From an uncultured Alphaproteobacteria bacterium (GTDB lineage: Bacteria > Pseudomonadota > Alphaproteobacteria > Rs-D84), in the NCBI GenBank assembly GCA_944390185.1, contig CALXPA010000014.1, positions 1-16,243 on the forward strand: 16,243 nt of DNA. The letters run 5' to 3'. The notes beneath the pieces were generated by a model. That model did not search any database and had not been told where the DNA came from. It worked only from the letters and a program-made list of their open reading frames with translations. Position 1 is the first letter of the stretch; the number at the start of each line of letters is the position of its first letter. Both the position numbers and the translations under genes were made by a program. Positions 7,151-13,636 of this stretch are shown here, one piece after another.

Positions 7151-8432
7151 ACTGTGTGTGATTTTATTATGTTTATTTATTGGGTTGCCGGCGCGCGCCG
7201 CATCATTAATCAGTGACACTGAAACAGAAAAATTGCTGACAGAACTGGTGGCGCCATTGGCGGTGGCGGCGGATATACCAGACGGTCGACTGCGTGTACA
7301 CGTTGTTGCCAGTGATGAATTCAATGCATTTGTTATGGGGGGCGAAGATGTGTACATATATACCGGATTGTTACAGCAGATAAAAAATCCATCTGCATTA
7401 CAGGCGGTCGTTGCACACGAATTGGGACACACGCTGGGTGGGCACATGACCCAGATGTCTGCACGTATGTCGGCCGAAATGACGCGAACAATGCTGATTC
7501 AGGCGCTGGGAATCGGACTGATGGCGGTGGGGGGTGATCCATCGTTGGGGGCTGGTGTGTTGGCGGGCTCTGGCGGAATTGCGACCCAGTCTATGTTGGC
7601 GTTCACCCGGGACGAAGAACGTATTGCCGATGATATGGGGGTTGGATTGATGATGCGTGCCGGTCTGGATGTGAATGGTTTTATTGATGTGTTTCAGCAG
7701 ATGGAACATATGACGGGCGTGCTGGAATCTAAAATAAATCCAAACCGGATAAATCACCCCCTGACGGCCGAGCGGTTAAATAACGTCCGTGCCCAGATTG
7801 CAAAACATCCAGACTATACACCAACAAATGCGCCGACAGATGCCCAGAATGCCGAATATGAACTGGTCCGGGCTAAATTGATTGGGTATCTGGATAACCA
7901 GGATGCTGTGATGACCCGCTATCCTGCCGCGGATGTATCTGATGCGGCCTTGTACGCGCGTGCGATTGCACGTATGCGTTCTGGGGAACTGGGGGCGGCG
8001 CACCGCGGGACCAGCACACTGATATCGCGTGCCCCAGATAATCCGTACTATCACGAACTGATGGGCGATATCGAATACCAGTTGGGCGATTATGATGCCA
8101 GTGTTGACGCGTACCAAACCGCCTTAGGCCTGACGACCGATGCGCCCCAGATTGAAACCGCATTGGCACTGGTGCTGACGGAACGGCGGGCGCCGGGTGA
8201 TATAGACCGCGCCATCAGTCTGTGCAAACGTGCGCTGTTGACGGCACCGGCACCGCTGACGTATTGGGTGTTGGCGCGTGCGTACGATGATGGTCGGGCG
8301 GATTGGGCGCGTGCGGAATACTATCATATGATTGGCAAAAATGATATCGCGCGACAATATGCGCGCCGTGCCCGGACCAGTCTGGACCCCGCCAGTCCCG
8401 AATACATCAAGTCAGGTGATATTCTGGAATAA
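7143..8432 (+). CDS. Secreted M48 metalloprotease with TPR repeats (BepA/YfgC-like)
   Basis: A 429-residue zinc protease of the M48 family. A signal peptide covers residues 1-19 (MRKLCVILLCLFIGLPARA, cut before ASL), so it acts in the periplasm. The zinc site is HELGH (92-96), with the third ligand E159 in TRDEERIADDMG. From about 265 the sequence is made of TPR-like helix pairs (for example YYHELMGDIEYQLGDYDASVDAYQTAL near 302-328). This matches BepA/YfgC, which checks assembly of outer-membrane proteins and LPS transport machinery. The start is GTG at 7143, overlapping the recG stop by 8 bases, with GGGGTGGGAA upstream, so translation is probably coupled. It is followed by the small-RNA region. 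Family call firm, exact BepA equivalence likely. Confidence 0.93.
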   Translation: MRKLCVILLCLFIGLPARAASLISDTETEKLLTELVAPLAVAADIPDGRLRVHVVASDEFNAFVMGGEDVYIYTGLLQQIKNPSALQAVVAHELGHTLGGHMTQMSARMSAEMTRTMLIQALGIGLMAVGGDPSLGAGVLAGSGGIATQSMLAFTRDEERIADDMGVGLMMRAGLDVNGFIDVFQQMEHMTGVLESKINPNRINHPLTAERLNNVRAQIAKHPDYTPTNAPTDAQNAEYELVRAKLIGYLDNQDAVMTRYPAADVSDAALYARAIARMRSGELGAAHRGTSTLISRAPDNPYYHELMGDIEYQLGDYDASVDAYQTALGLTTDAPQIETALALVLTERRAPGDIDRAISLCKRALLTAPAPLTYWVLARAYDDGRADWARAEYYHMIGKNDIARQYARRARTSLDPASPEYIKSGDILE

Positions 8433-8439
8433 AGAAAAA

Positions 8440-8468
8440 TTGACATTTAAAAATACATTCGACAGAAT
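8440..8468 (+). promoter_or_regulatory. Promoter of structured RNA copy A
   Basis: TTGACA (8440-8445), a 17-bp spacer, CAGAAT (8463-8468). It lies 8 bp after the protease stop codon. Start expected near 8475, 13 bases before the conserved stem. Confidence 0.6.
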
Positions 8469-8474
8469 GAAGGT

Positions 8475-8580
8475 ACCATGCCTTGCGGGTTGGAGGGTGG
8501 TGAATATATTGAATAAGCCCGCTATACTCTATTATAGCTTGTAGCCTCCAACCACTTGAATTCGTTCTGGTGGTTTTATT
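8475..8580 (+). ncRNA. Structured small RNA, copy A of a tandem pair
   Basis: An RNA of about 105 nt between its own promoter and an intrinsic terminator, with no reading frame of note. Stem P1 is GGTTGGAGG (8488-8496) with CCTCCAACC (8545-8553), 9 bp. Inside it are a short stem P2 (G8499-C8519, G8500-C8518) closing the AU-rich loop GAATATATTGAATAA (8502-8516), and hairpin P3 GCTATA (8521-8526) with TATAGC (8533-8538). Copy B shares P1, the loop and the terminator nearly base for base, but its P2 and P3 differ in sequence while keeping pairing. That pattern argues for a selected RNA structure. A rival pairing GCGGG (8485-8489) with CCCGC (8518-8522) exists. I recognise no known family; function unknown. 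Confidence 0.75.
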
Positions 8581-8584
8581 TTTT
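8551..8584 (+). terminator. Intrinsic terminator of RNA copy A
   Basis: ACCAC (8551-8555) pairs with GTGGT (8570-8574); an inner GAA/TTC closes a TTCG tetraloop (8561-8564). TTTTATTTTTT follows. Its first three bases also form the end of stem P1, so the two stems compete at their junction. Confidence 0.75.
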
Positions 8585-8605
8585 AATCGTGGGGATTGTA
8601 TCCAG

Positions 8606-8635
8606 TTGACTATCCGGCCAGACCTGGTATATAAT
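8606..8635 (+). promoter_or_regulatory. Promoter of structured RNA copy B
   Basis: TTGACT (8606-8611), an 18-bp spacer, perfect TATAAT (8630-8635). It is among the strongest-looking promoters in the window. +1 falls at about 8642-8643, exactly where an 8-bp hairpin begins. Confidence 0.8.
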
Positions 8636-8642
8636 ACACATT

Positions 8643-8816
8643 GCAATGGCGTGTTGCCGTTGCGGAGTGTCACAACTCGTTATCAAGCGTTCGTACGAAC
8701 GAAAAAAAACTCCAACATCCGGTTGGAGGGACCCGAATATATTGAATAACGGTCACAATTCTTGATAATTGTTGTGAACCTCCAACCACTTGACTTTGTT
8801 CTGGTGGTTTTTCTTT
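8643..8816 (+). ncRNA. Structured small RNA, copy B with an added 5' domain
   Basis: About 172 nt. The 5' domain starts with hairpin GCAATGGC (8643-8650)/GCCGTTGC (8656-8663), then GAGT/ACTC (8665-8678), the palindrome CGTTCGTACGAACG (8688-8701) and an A8 tract. The 3' part repeats copy A: P1 GGTTGGAGG (8721-8729)/CCTCCAACC (8779-8787), P2 GACC (8730-8733)/GGTC (8751-8754), the loop GAATATATTGAATAA (8735-8749), P3 near 8753-8777, then the terminator. Against copy A, P2 base pairs G8499-C8519 and G8500-C8518 become C8732-G8752 and C8733-G8751, two compensatory changes. It ends 20 bp before a small ORF, so it could be an independent RNA or a leader with an attenuator. No family recognised. Confidence 0.75.
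8785..8816 (+). terminator. Intrinsic terminator of RNA copy B
   Basis: ACCAC (8785-8789) with GTGGT (8804-8808), then TTTTTCTTT (8808-8816). Like copy A it shares ACC with the 3' side of stem P1. It stands between the RNA promoter and the small ORF at 8837. Confidence 0.75.
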
Positions 8817-8836
8817 ATATAAATATGGGGGAATTT

Positions 8837-9109
8837 ATGAGACTGGGACAAGAAATAGAGCAAATTCGTTGCGAGTGCAATATGCCAATATATATCGCAT
8901 GTAATATGTTTGACGCCGCGACAGAATCCGAATATCACCAGATTGTTACCGGGGCGCGACGGCCGCTGATACGACAATTGATTGCGTTTATCATTGCGAC
9001 CCAGCATTCATTGTCGTCTATTAATTGTATGACATATGACGAAATGCCAACAGAATCCCGCACGCCCACGGATGACACGTCGTCATCAGGCCAGGATTTG
9101 TCGCTGTAA
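8837..9109 (+). CDS. Small hypothetical protein, weakly XRE-like
   Basis: A possible 90-residue protein. ATG 8837 follows GGGGGAA; an in-frame ATG at 8825 is the alternative. Residues 1-60 (MRLGQEIEQIRCECNMP ... ARRPLIRQLIAFI) have the rhythm of a Cro/XRE helix-turn-helix ('I-x-x-I-R ... E-Y-x-x-I-x-x-G-x-R-P ... Q-L-x-x-F-I'), but the recognition region is not clear. Residues 68-90 are a Ser/Thr/Asp-rich, likely disordered tail. It follows the terminator of RNA copy B by 20 bp, so its expression may depend on readthrough. Its last 24 bp overlap the 3' end of rph on the other strand. No function assigned, and it might not be a real gene. Confidence 0.5.
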   Translation: MRLGQEIEQIRCECNMPIYIACNMFDAATESEYHQIVTGARRPLIRQLIAFIIATQHSLSSINCMTYDEMPTESRTPTDDTSSSGQDLSL

Positions 9110-9802
9110 ATCAATTAATTTTTTGCATCCGTCCGCCCCCAGTTGCATCATCTGTAATATTTGGTCTTGGGTAAACGGGTGCTGTTCACCGGTGGCCTGG
9201 ATTTCTATGAACCGGCCATCGCCCGCCACAACAAAGTTCGCATCTGTTTCGGCGGCACAGTCTTCATCAAAATCCAGATCCAATATCAATTCGTTATTCC
9301 ATATGCCGGCCGATACGGCGGCAACATGGTCTAAAATCGGGTTTTCGCGGATTCGGCCTGTATCAATCAATCCACGTACCGCCAGCACCAGTGCCACATA
9401 TCCCCCAGTAATCGCCGCACATCGTGTGCCACCGTCGGCCTGGATTACGTCGCAATCGATGGTGATTGTGTGGCGCCCCAGTTTTTCCATATCAACCACA
9501 CTGCGAAACGCGCGTCCAACCAGACGGGATATTTCTGCGCACCGATGGTCGCGCAACATGGTTTCGCGCCCCTTGCGCGTACCGTTTGCGCGGGGCAGCA
9601 TTGAATATTCGGCCGTAACCCAACCCCCCGTTTTGTTTTGCATTCGTTTCCACACAGGCTGGTTTAAGTCGACCGACGCCGTGCACAGTACGTGCGTTCC
9701 GCCCATTTTTATCAGACATGAACCTTCGGCCCATTTGTTAACGCCTGTTTCCATGGATACATGGCGTATTTGATTATTTTTTCGCATTGATGGCCGCATC
9801 AT
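9086..9802 (-). CDS. rph: Ribonuclease PH
   Basis: A 238-residue phosphate-dependent 3'-5' exoribonuclease that trims tRNA precursors, releasing nucleoside diphosphates. Family text is evident: RPSMRKNNQIRHVSMETGV (3-21), VTAEYSMLPRANGTRKGRE (62-80, the phosphate/RNA-binding arginines), DCDVIQADGGTRCAAITGGY (116-135), LDLDFDEDCAAETDANFVVAG (174-194, acidic metal site) and GDGRFIEIQATGE (195-207). Length is the family's usual 238-240. AAAGGA lies just before the ATG at 9802; a second ATG follows directly. It is divergent from the membrane-protein gene and convergent, with a 24-bp overlap, with the small ORF at 8837-9109. Confidence 0.96.
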   Translation of the reverse strand: MMRPSMRKNNQIRHVSMETGVNKWAEGSCLIKMGGTHVLCTASVDLNQPVWKRMQNKTGGWVTAEYSMLPRANGTRKGRETMLRDHRCAEISRLVGRAFRSVVDMEKLGRHTITIDCDVIQADGGTRCAAITGGYVALVLAVRGLIDTGRIRENPILDHVAAVSAGIWNNELILDLDFDEDCAAETDANFVVAGDGRFIEIQATGEQHPFTQDQILQMMQLGADGCKKLIDLQRQILA

Positions 9803-9834
9803 ATCAAATCCTTTGTTTGGTTACTTTATGCACC

Positions 9835-9862
9835 ACTATATAATAACGCCGCCAGATTGCAA
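9835..9862 (-). promoter_or_regulatory. Promoter of rph
   Basis: On the minus strand TTGCAA (9862-9857), 16-bp spacer, TATAGT (9840-9835). Start expected near 9828, a leader of about 26 nt. Confidence 0.6.
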
Positions 9863-9874
9863 TTTTTTTTAGAT

Positions 9875-9903
9875 TTGATTTTTAAAACAAATATTGCTAT
9901 CCT
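9875..9903 (+). promoter_or_regulatory. Promoter of the flippase-like membrane protein gene
   Basis: TTGATT (9875-9880), 17-bp spacer, TATCCT (9898-9903). Start near 9910, giving a leader of about 14 nt that just includes the AAAGGA ribosome binding site (9912-9917). Confidence 0.55.
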
Positions 9904-9923
9904 GGGGCGGTAAAAGGATTTTT

Positions 9924-10946
9924 ATGTCAGCCAAGGCAAAACGCCTGTTCAAGAAAATAGTCAGCTATTCAGGCATATTCTTTTTTGTTCTTGCCGCCGT
10001 AATGCTGTGGTGGCAACTGCGTGGGTACAGTTTTTCAGACATCGTCCATGCGATTGTGTCGATACCTGCGATAAACTTGGTGGCGGCGTGTGTGGCATGC
10101 CTGTTGGGGTATTTGGCGCTGTCGCTGTATGATTATCTGGCGCTGCGATACATTGGTGCGCGCGTATCATGGTGGAAATGGATGTTGGCAGGTGTGCTGG
10201 GGTTCGCAATCAGCAATAATGCCGGCAATGCCGTGGTCAGTGGGGGCGCAATTCGATATCGACTGTATACGCGCTGGCGTATCAAGGGTGGCGACATTGT
10301 TAAAATGATAACTTTTTCCGGGTTTACATTTTTCCTGGGGTGGTCGGCGATATTAATCTTGGGGTATTTTCTGGTCCCGTCTGCGGTATTGGATCAGTCG
10401 GTTGGCGCCAGCATTGGTATAAATGCGCTGTTTATAATTTGTGCGGCGGCGGTTGTTGGGTATCTGGGCGTGACATTGCTGTTTCGCAATAAAAATATCC
10501 GGGTCGGCAAAATAAAGTTCGTCGTTCCGTCGCCCACGACCGCATTGACCCAGATGTTACTGGGGGCCGCAGACAGTATTTTGGCCGGACTGGTGTTGTA
10601 TTTTTGTTTGTTGCCATTTGTGCATATCCCGTTTGGCACGTATATTGGGCTGTTTGTGGTGGCCCAGGCCGCCGGTGTATTCAGCCAGGTTCCCGGTGGT
10701 ATCGGTGTATTTGAAACGATTTTCTTGTTGGCGTTGCCGGCCACTGTGGACAAGGCCGATATTTTTGGCGCATTGCTGACGTACAGAATAATTTACTATG
10801 TATTCCCGCTGATTGGGGCAGGGGGGCTGTTCTTTGTGTATGAAAACTGGTTGCGTGTTCGGATGAAACGCTGGCTGGCCGAGGCCAAAGAAAAAATTCC
10901 CCAGATTCCAGAAAAAATAAAAAATATTCGTCAACGTAAAAAATAA
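9924..10946 (+). CDS. MprF-flippase-like integral membrane protein (LPG_synthase_TM family)
   Basis: A 340-residue inner-membrane protein with about eight hydrophobic segments (near 16-32, 47-67, 85-103, 126-150, 164-187, 211-232, 238-256, 284-306) and a basic, lysine-rich C-terminal tail. Conserved family elements are visible: NAVVSGGAIRYRLY (102-115) and SQVPGGIGVFE (254-264). These belong to the membrane domain that in MprF flips aminoacylated phosphatidylglycerol and that also occurs alone in YbhN/UPF0104 proteins. The aminoacyl-transferase domain of full MprF (the protein would be over 800 residues) is absent, so it cannot make lysyl-lipids by itself. The start is fixed by AAAGGA six bases before ATG. 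Substrate unknown; a lipid or polyprenyl-linked substrate is likely from the family. Confidence 0.88.
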   Translation: MSAKAKRLFKKIVSYSGIFFFVLAAVMLWWQLRGYSFSDIVHAIVSIPAINLVAACVACLLGYLALSLYDYLALRYIGARVSWWKWMLAGVLGFAISNNAGNAVVSGGAIRYRLYTRWRIKGGDIVKMITFSGFTFFLGWSAILILGYFLVPSAVLDQSVGASIGINALFIICAAAVVGYLGVTLLFRNKNIRVGKIKFVVPSPTTALTQMLLGAADSILAGLVLYFCLLPFVHIPFGTYIGLFVVAQAAGVFSQVPGGIGVFETIFLLALPATVDKADIFGALLTYRIIYYVFPLIGAGGLFFVYENWLRVRMKRWLAEAKEKIPQIPEKIKNIRQRKK

Positions 10947-10951
10947 ATACC

Positions 10952-10981
10952 TTGCCATATGGCATAGATGCATGCTATGCT
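10952..10981 (+). promoter_or_regulatory. Candidate promoter of rne with overlapping palindromes
   Basis: TTGCCA (10952-10957), 18-bp spacer, TATGCT (10976-10981). The -35 overlaps the perfect palindrome TGCCATATGGCA (10953-10964), and GCATAG (10962-10967)/CTATGC (10975-10980) makes a second inverted repeat across the -10. A start near 10988 would give a leader of about 165 nt. Between 10947 and 11152 no secure protein gene is seen. Confidence 0.45.
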
Positions 10982-11152
10982 GGTGGACGCGTATAACAAT
11001 GGGGTTGATGTAAGTGTTTGTACTATCACTGGTTTATTTTGTTCGAATTGCGCTGGTTATTATCGTGGCGTATTCCCTTGGCATGGGCATGGACGCCCCA
11101 TGGGGACGGACTGGGGCCATTGCGTACGCATATAAAACCAAAGGATTAGCAA

Positions 11153-12949
11153 ATGTCAAAAAAGATTTATGTGGACGCCGTCCACCCGGAAGAGACACGT
11201 GTTGTGGTGCTGGATACAGCGACCAACCGTGTGTCTGATTTTGACGTTGAAACAACGACCAAGCCCCAGATAAAAGGAAATATCTATCTGGCCAAGGTCA
11301 TTCGCGTCGAACCATCATTACAGGCGGCATTTGTGGATTATGGAACGGGCAAAAATGGATTCTTGCCGTTTTCAGAAATTCACCCAGATTATTACCAGGT
11401 GACGCCAGAACAAAAGAAAAAATTAATCGAATTGGCGCATGCCAACATCGTTGATGACGATGATGATCCAGATGACGAAACGGACGAGGTTGCAGAATAC
11501 GACGACCACAGTGCTGGTGAAGACAACAAAGAATTTGCCAAGCGTGCCCGTGAATTTAAAATCCAGGATGTTATAAAACCCAAACAGATCTTGTTGGTCC
11601 AGGGGGTCAAGGAAGAACGCGGCCAAAAGGGCGCATCAATGACAACATATTTGTCATTGGCGGGACGCTTTGCGGTGTTGATGCCGAATTCCCGGAAACG
11701 GAACAGCTATGGAATTTCCAAGAAAATATCTGACAAGACCGAACGGGCCCGTCTGCGTCAAATTTTACACGAATTAAAAATTCCCAAGGGCATGACCGTC
11801 GTTTTACGCACGGCGGCGTTTGGTGCGACGGCTGTCGATATTGCCAAGGACTATGATTACTTGGTCAATTTATGGAACGAAATTCGTAAAACAACATTGG
11901 AATCGGTGGCGCCGGTTACAATTCATACCGAAGATTCACTGTTGCGCCGCGTTGTTCGCGACTTTTTGGCGGACAAAGATGATGTTTTAATTATCCAGGG
12001 CGAAGAGGCATACGATGCCGCAAAACAGTACTTTATCCAGATGTACGGTCGCGCCCCGCGCAAGCAGCTGGTGCAATATCGTGATGCGGCGGTGCCACTG
12101 ATGGTCAAGGCTGGCGTCGAAAAACAGCTGGAGGGTATGCACGGTCCATACGTCCAACTGCCATCGGGCGGGTCGCTGGTCATTAATCAGACCGAGGCGA
12201 TGGTAACAATCGACGTCAATTCTTCCCGCGCGATAAAGGAAAAAGACATTGAACAGACGGCGCTGAATACTAATTTAGAGGCCGCCGAAGAAATCGCCCT
12301 GCAGTTACGGTTGCGCGACCTGGCGGGGATTATTGCGATTGACTTTATTGATATGGAAGAAGAAAAGAACAATCGCAAACTGGAAATGAAAATGCGCGAG
12401 GTTATGAAGCGTGATCGCGCCCGTACCCAGGTGGCGAAAATCAACAATTTTGGTGTCTTGATGTTGTCGCGCCAGCGCCTGCGCAGCAGTTTTATGGAAT
12501 CGTCTTATGTACAATGTCCGCATTGTATGGGGGCCGGGGTTGTGCCGTCTATCCAGACCGCGGCGATAATTCTGTTCCGCCATTTGCAAGAAAAACTGTT
12601 GGCAAAAAGTGCGCAAAAAATTATTATGACCGTGCCGACCGACGTGGCGATTTATTTGCTGAATAACAAGCGGGCTGAACTGGCGGCGATGGAATCTGAA
12701 TTTGAAACAGAAATCGTAATTATTGGTGATGACAGCCTGATGAATATAGACCAGTATTCTATCCAGCGCGTCGCCCCAGAACAAAACAAGACGGACGATA
12801 TGTTGAACGCGTATGCGCCGTCTACGGATGCCAAGCGTAAAAATCCCCAGCATATGGATGCGCGCAAAACGACAATGAACGCGCCGCGCCGCAAACGTAA
12901 AAAGGCGCCAGCGAAAAAGAAAACAATCTGGCAAAAGCTGGTCGGGTAA
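11153..12949 (+). CDS. rne: Ribonuclease E/G family endoribonuclease (short RNase E)
   Basis: A 598-residue endoribonuclease that starts mRNA decay and matures rRNA and tRNA. The N-terminal S1 domain (about 35-150) is split by an acidic insert (DDDDDPDDETDE, 101-112), as in alphaproteobacterial RNase E. The 5'-sensor and RNase H-like regions follow. The metal-binding aspartates are D354 (TIDVNSS) and D397 (AIDFIDM), 43 apart as are D303 and D346 in E. coli. The zinc link CPHC (455-458) lies 58 residues after the second aspartate, also as in E. coli. What is missing is the long degradosome scaffold: after about 550 only a short tail remains, ending in a Lys/Arg-rich stretch (579-590). AAAGGA seven bases upstream sets the start. 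It could equally be labelled RNase G, but the insert favours rne. Confidence 0.93.
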   Translation: MSKKIYVDAVHPEETRVVVLDTATNRVSDFDVETTTKPQIKGNIYLAKVIRVEPSLQAAFVDYGTGKNGFLPFSEIHPDYYQVTPEQKKKLIELAHANIVDDDDDPDDETDEVAEYDDHSAGEDNKEFAKRAREFKIQDVIKPKQILLVQGVKEERGQKGASMTTYLSLAGRFAVLMPNSRKRNSYGISKKISDKTERARLRQILHELKIPKGMTVVLRTAAFGATAVDIAKDYDYLVNLWNEIRKTTLESVAPVTIHTEDSLLRRVVRDFLADKDDVLIIQGEEAYDAAKQYFIQMYGRAPRKQLVQYRDAAVPLMVKAGVEKQLEGMHGPYVQLPSGGSLVINQTEAMVTIDVNSSRAIKEKDIEQTALNTNLEAAEEIALQLRLRDLAGIIAIDFIDMEEEKNNRKLEMKMREVMKRDRARTQVAKINNFGVLMLSRQRLRSSFMESSYVQCPHCMGAGVVPSIQTAAIILFRHLQEKLLAKSAQKIIMTVPTDVAIYLLNNKRAELAAMESEFETEIVIIGDDSLMNIDQYSIQRVAPEQNKTDDMLNAYAPSTDAKRKNPQHMDARKTTMNAPRRKRKKAPAKKKTIWQKLVG

Positions 12950-12950
12950 C

Positions 12951-12979
12951 AAAAAACGGGGCGATGCCCCGTTTTTTTT
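12951..12979. terminator. Bidirectional terminator between rne and the beta-barrel gene
   Basis: ACGGGGC (12956-12962), loop GAT, GCCCCGT (12966-12972), flanked by A6 on the left and T8 on the right. It ends rne on the plus strand and the convergent outer-membrane gene (stop at 12991) on the minus strand. Confidence 0.92.
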
Positions 12980-12990
12980 GTATCGACATT

Positions 12991-13602
12991 TTACACGCCG
13001 AATTTATATACTGCGCCGATGTACATTTCTGTGGCATCTATCTCTGTCGCGATATCCAGGTTACCAGAATGCATTTCCAGATCGCCGTAGTTTTGATACT
13101 TTAACCCCAGGTTCAGGTCAATTCGTGCGTTCAGCGCAAAATTAACCCCAATCATCGCCGACCATGACATGTCCGCCGTCGCAGACGCGGCATCAATGCC
13201 GCCACCATGCGCGTCGCCCCACAGGCCGGCAATACCAACACCCAGTCCAAAATAAGGTTCTACGGCGCCACCAAACTGTTGATAGACATACATGTTCAGC
13301 ATATTTGACCATATATCAACACCGTATTCCGTGCCGTACTTTTCCTGGTCGCCGCCCGTGTATGCGGTTTCGAATTCAATCTTTACATGATCGGTCAGTC
13401 GATTCCCGACCGTCAATCCAATACCAAAAGAATCATCGCGTGCGGTCGTCGTTCTGCCGTCCCCCAGATCAGACGACAATGCCAGGTTTTCATTCTTGTG
13501 CACCCGAAACCCAACGTACGTATCGTATGTTGACCCATAATCGTACGCCGCCGCCGGCAACGCCATTGTGGCCATGGCCACACATGCCAGAATTTTTTTC
13601 AT
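12991..13602 (-). CDS. Outer-membrane beta-barrel protein (small porin/Opa-like)
   Basis: A 203-residue protein with a clear signal peptide (1-19, MKKILACVAMATMALPAAA, cut before YDY). The mature part is built of alternating hydrophobic/polar strands rich in Gly and aromatics, for example YDTYVGFRV, FGIGLTVGNRL, VKIEFETAYTG, LNMYVYQQF, VEPYFGLGVGIAGL, WSAMIGVNFAL, RIDLNLGLKYQNYG and TEMYIGAVYKFGV. About eight strands fit the 8-stranded OmpA/Omp25/Opa-type barrel. It ends YKFGV rather than in the usual terminal Phe, which is slightly atypical. GGAAGGGAA precedes the ATG at 13602. It is divergent from the PBP gene. No catalytic motif is seen; a structural or adhesion role is possible but not shown. 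Confidence 0.85.
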   Translation of the reverse strand: MKKILACVAMATMALPAAAYDYGSTYDTYVGFRVHKNENLALSSDLGDGRTTTARDDSFGIGLTVGNRLTDHVKIEFETAYTGGDQEKYGTEYGVDIWSNMLNMYVYQQFGGAVEPYFGLGVGIAGLWGDAHGGGIDAASATADMSWSAMIGVNFALNARIDLNLGLKYQNYGDLEMHSGNLDIATEIDATEMYIGAVYKFGV

Positions 13603-13636
13603 ATTTTTCCCTTCCTTGGTTTTTGTTACAATCGCT

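Noticed and set aside
8688..8701. CGTTCGTACGAACG as a LexA (SOS) box
   Set aside because: The half-site order is GTTC-N4-GAAC, the reverse of the GAAC-N4-GTTC box, and alphaproteobacterial LexA uses a direct GTTC-N7-GTTC repeat. It also lies downstream of the promoter inside the RNA, where a hairpin role fits better.
8688..8709. Terminator on the minus strand from the palindrome and A8 tract
   Set aside because: On the minus strand the T-run comes before the hairpin, not after it, so it would not terminate transcription.
8475..8816. Known RNAs (6S, SRP RNA, tmRNA, RNase P) for the structured pair
   Set aside because: None of their hallmark motifs is present, and the cores are too short and duplicated in tandem.
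9036..9773. 245-codon plus-strand frame opposite rph
   Set aside because: It lies antisense to a full, well-conserved RNase PH gene, starts within the small ORF at 8837-9109, and has a composition typical of a shadow frame.
10962..10980. GCATAG/CTATGC hairpin as the terminator of the flippase-like gene
   Set aside because: No T-run follows it, and it overlaps a plausible promoter; listed under the rne promoter instead.
11014..11238. Possible 74-residue membrane peptide gene before rne
   Set aside because: It starts with GTG, overlaps the first 86 bp of rne in another frame, and its second half is only the shadow of rne codons. Kept as a remark, not as a gene.
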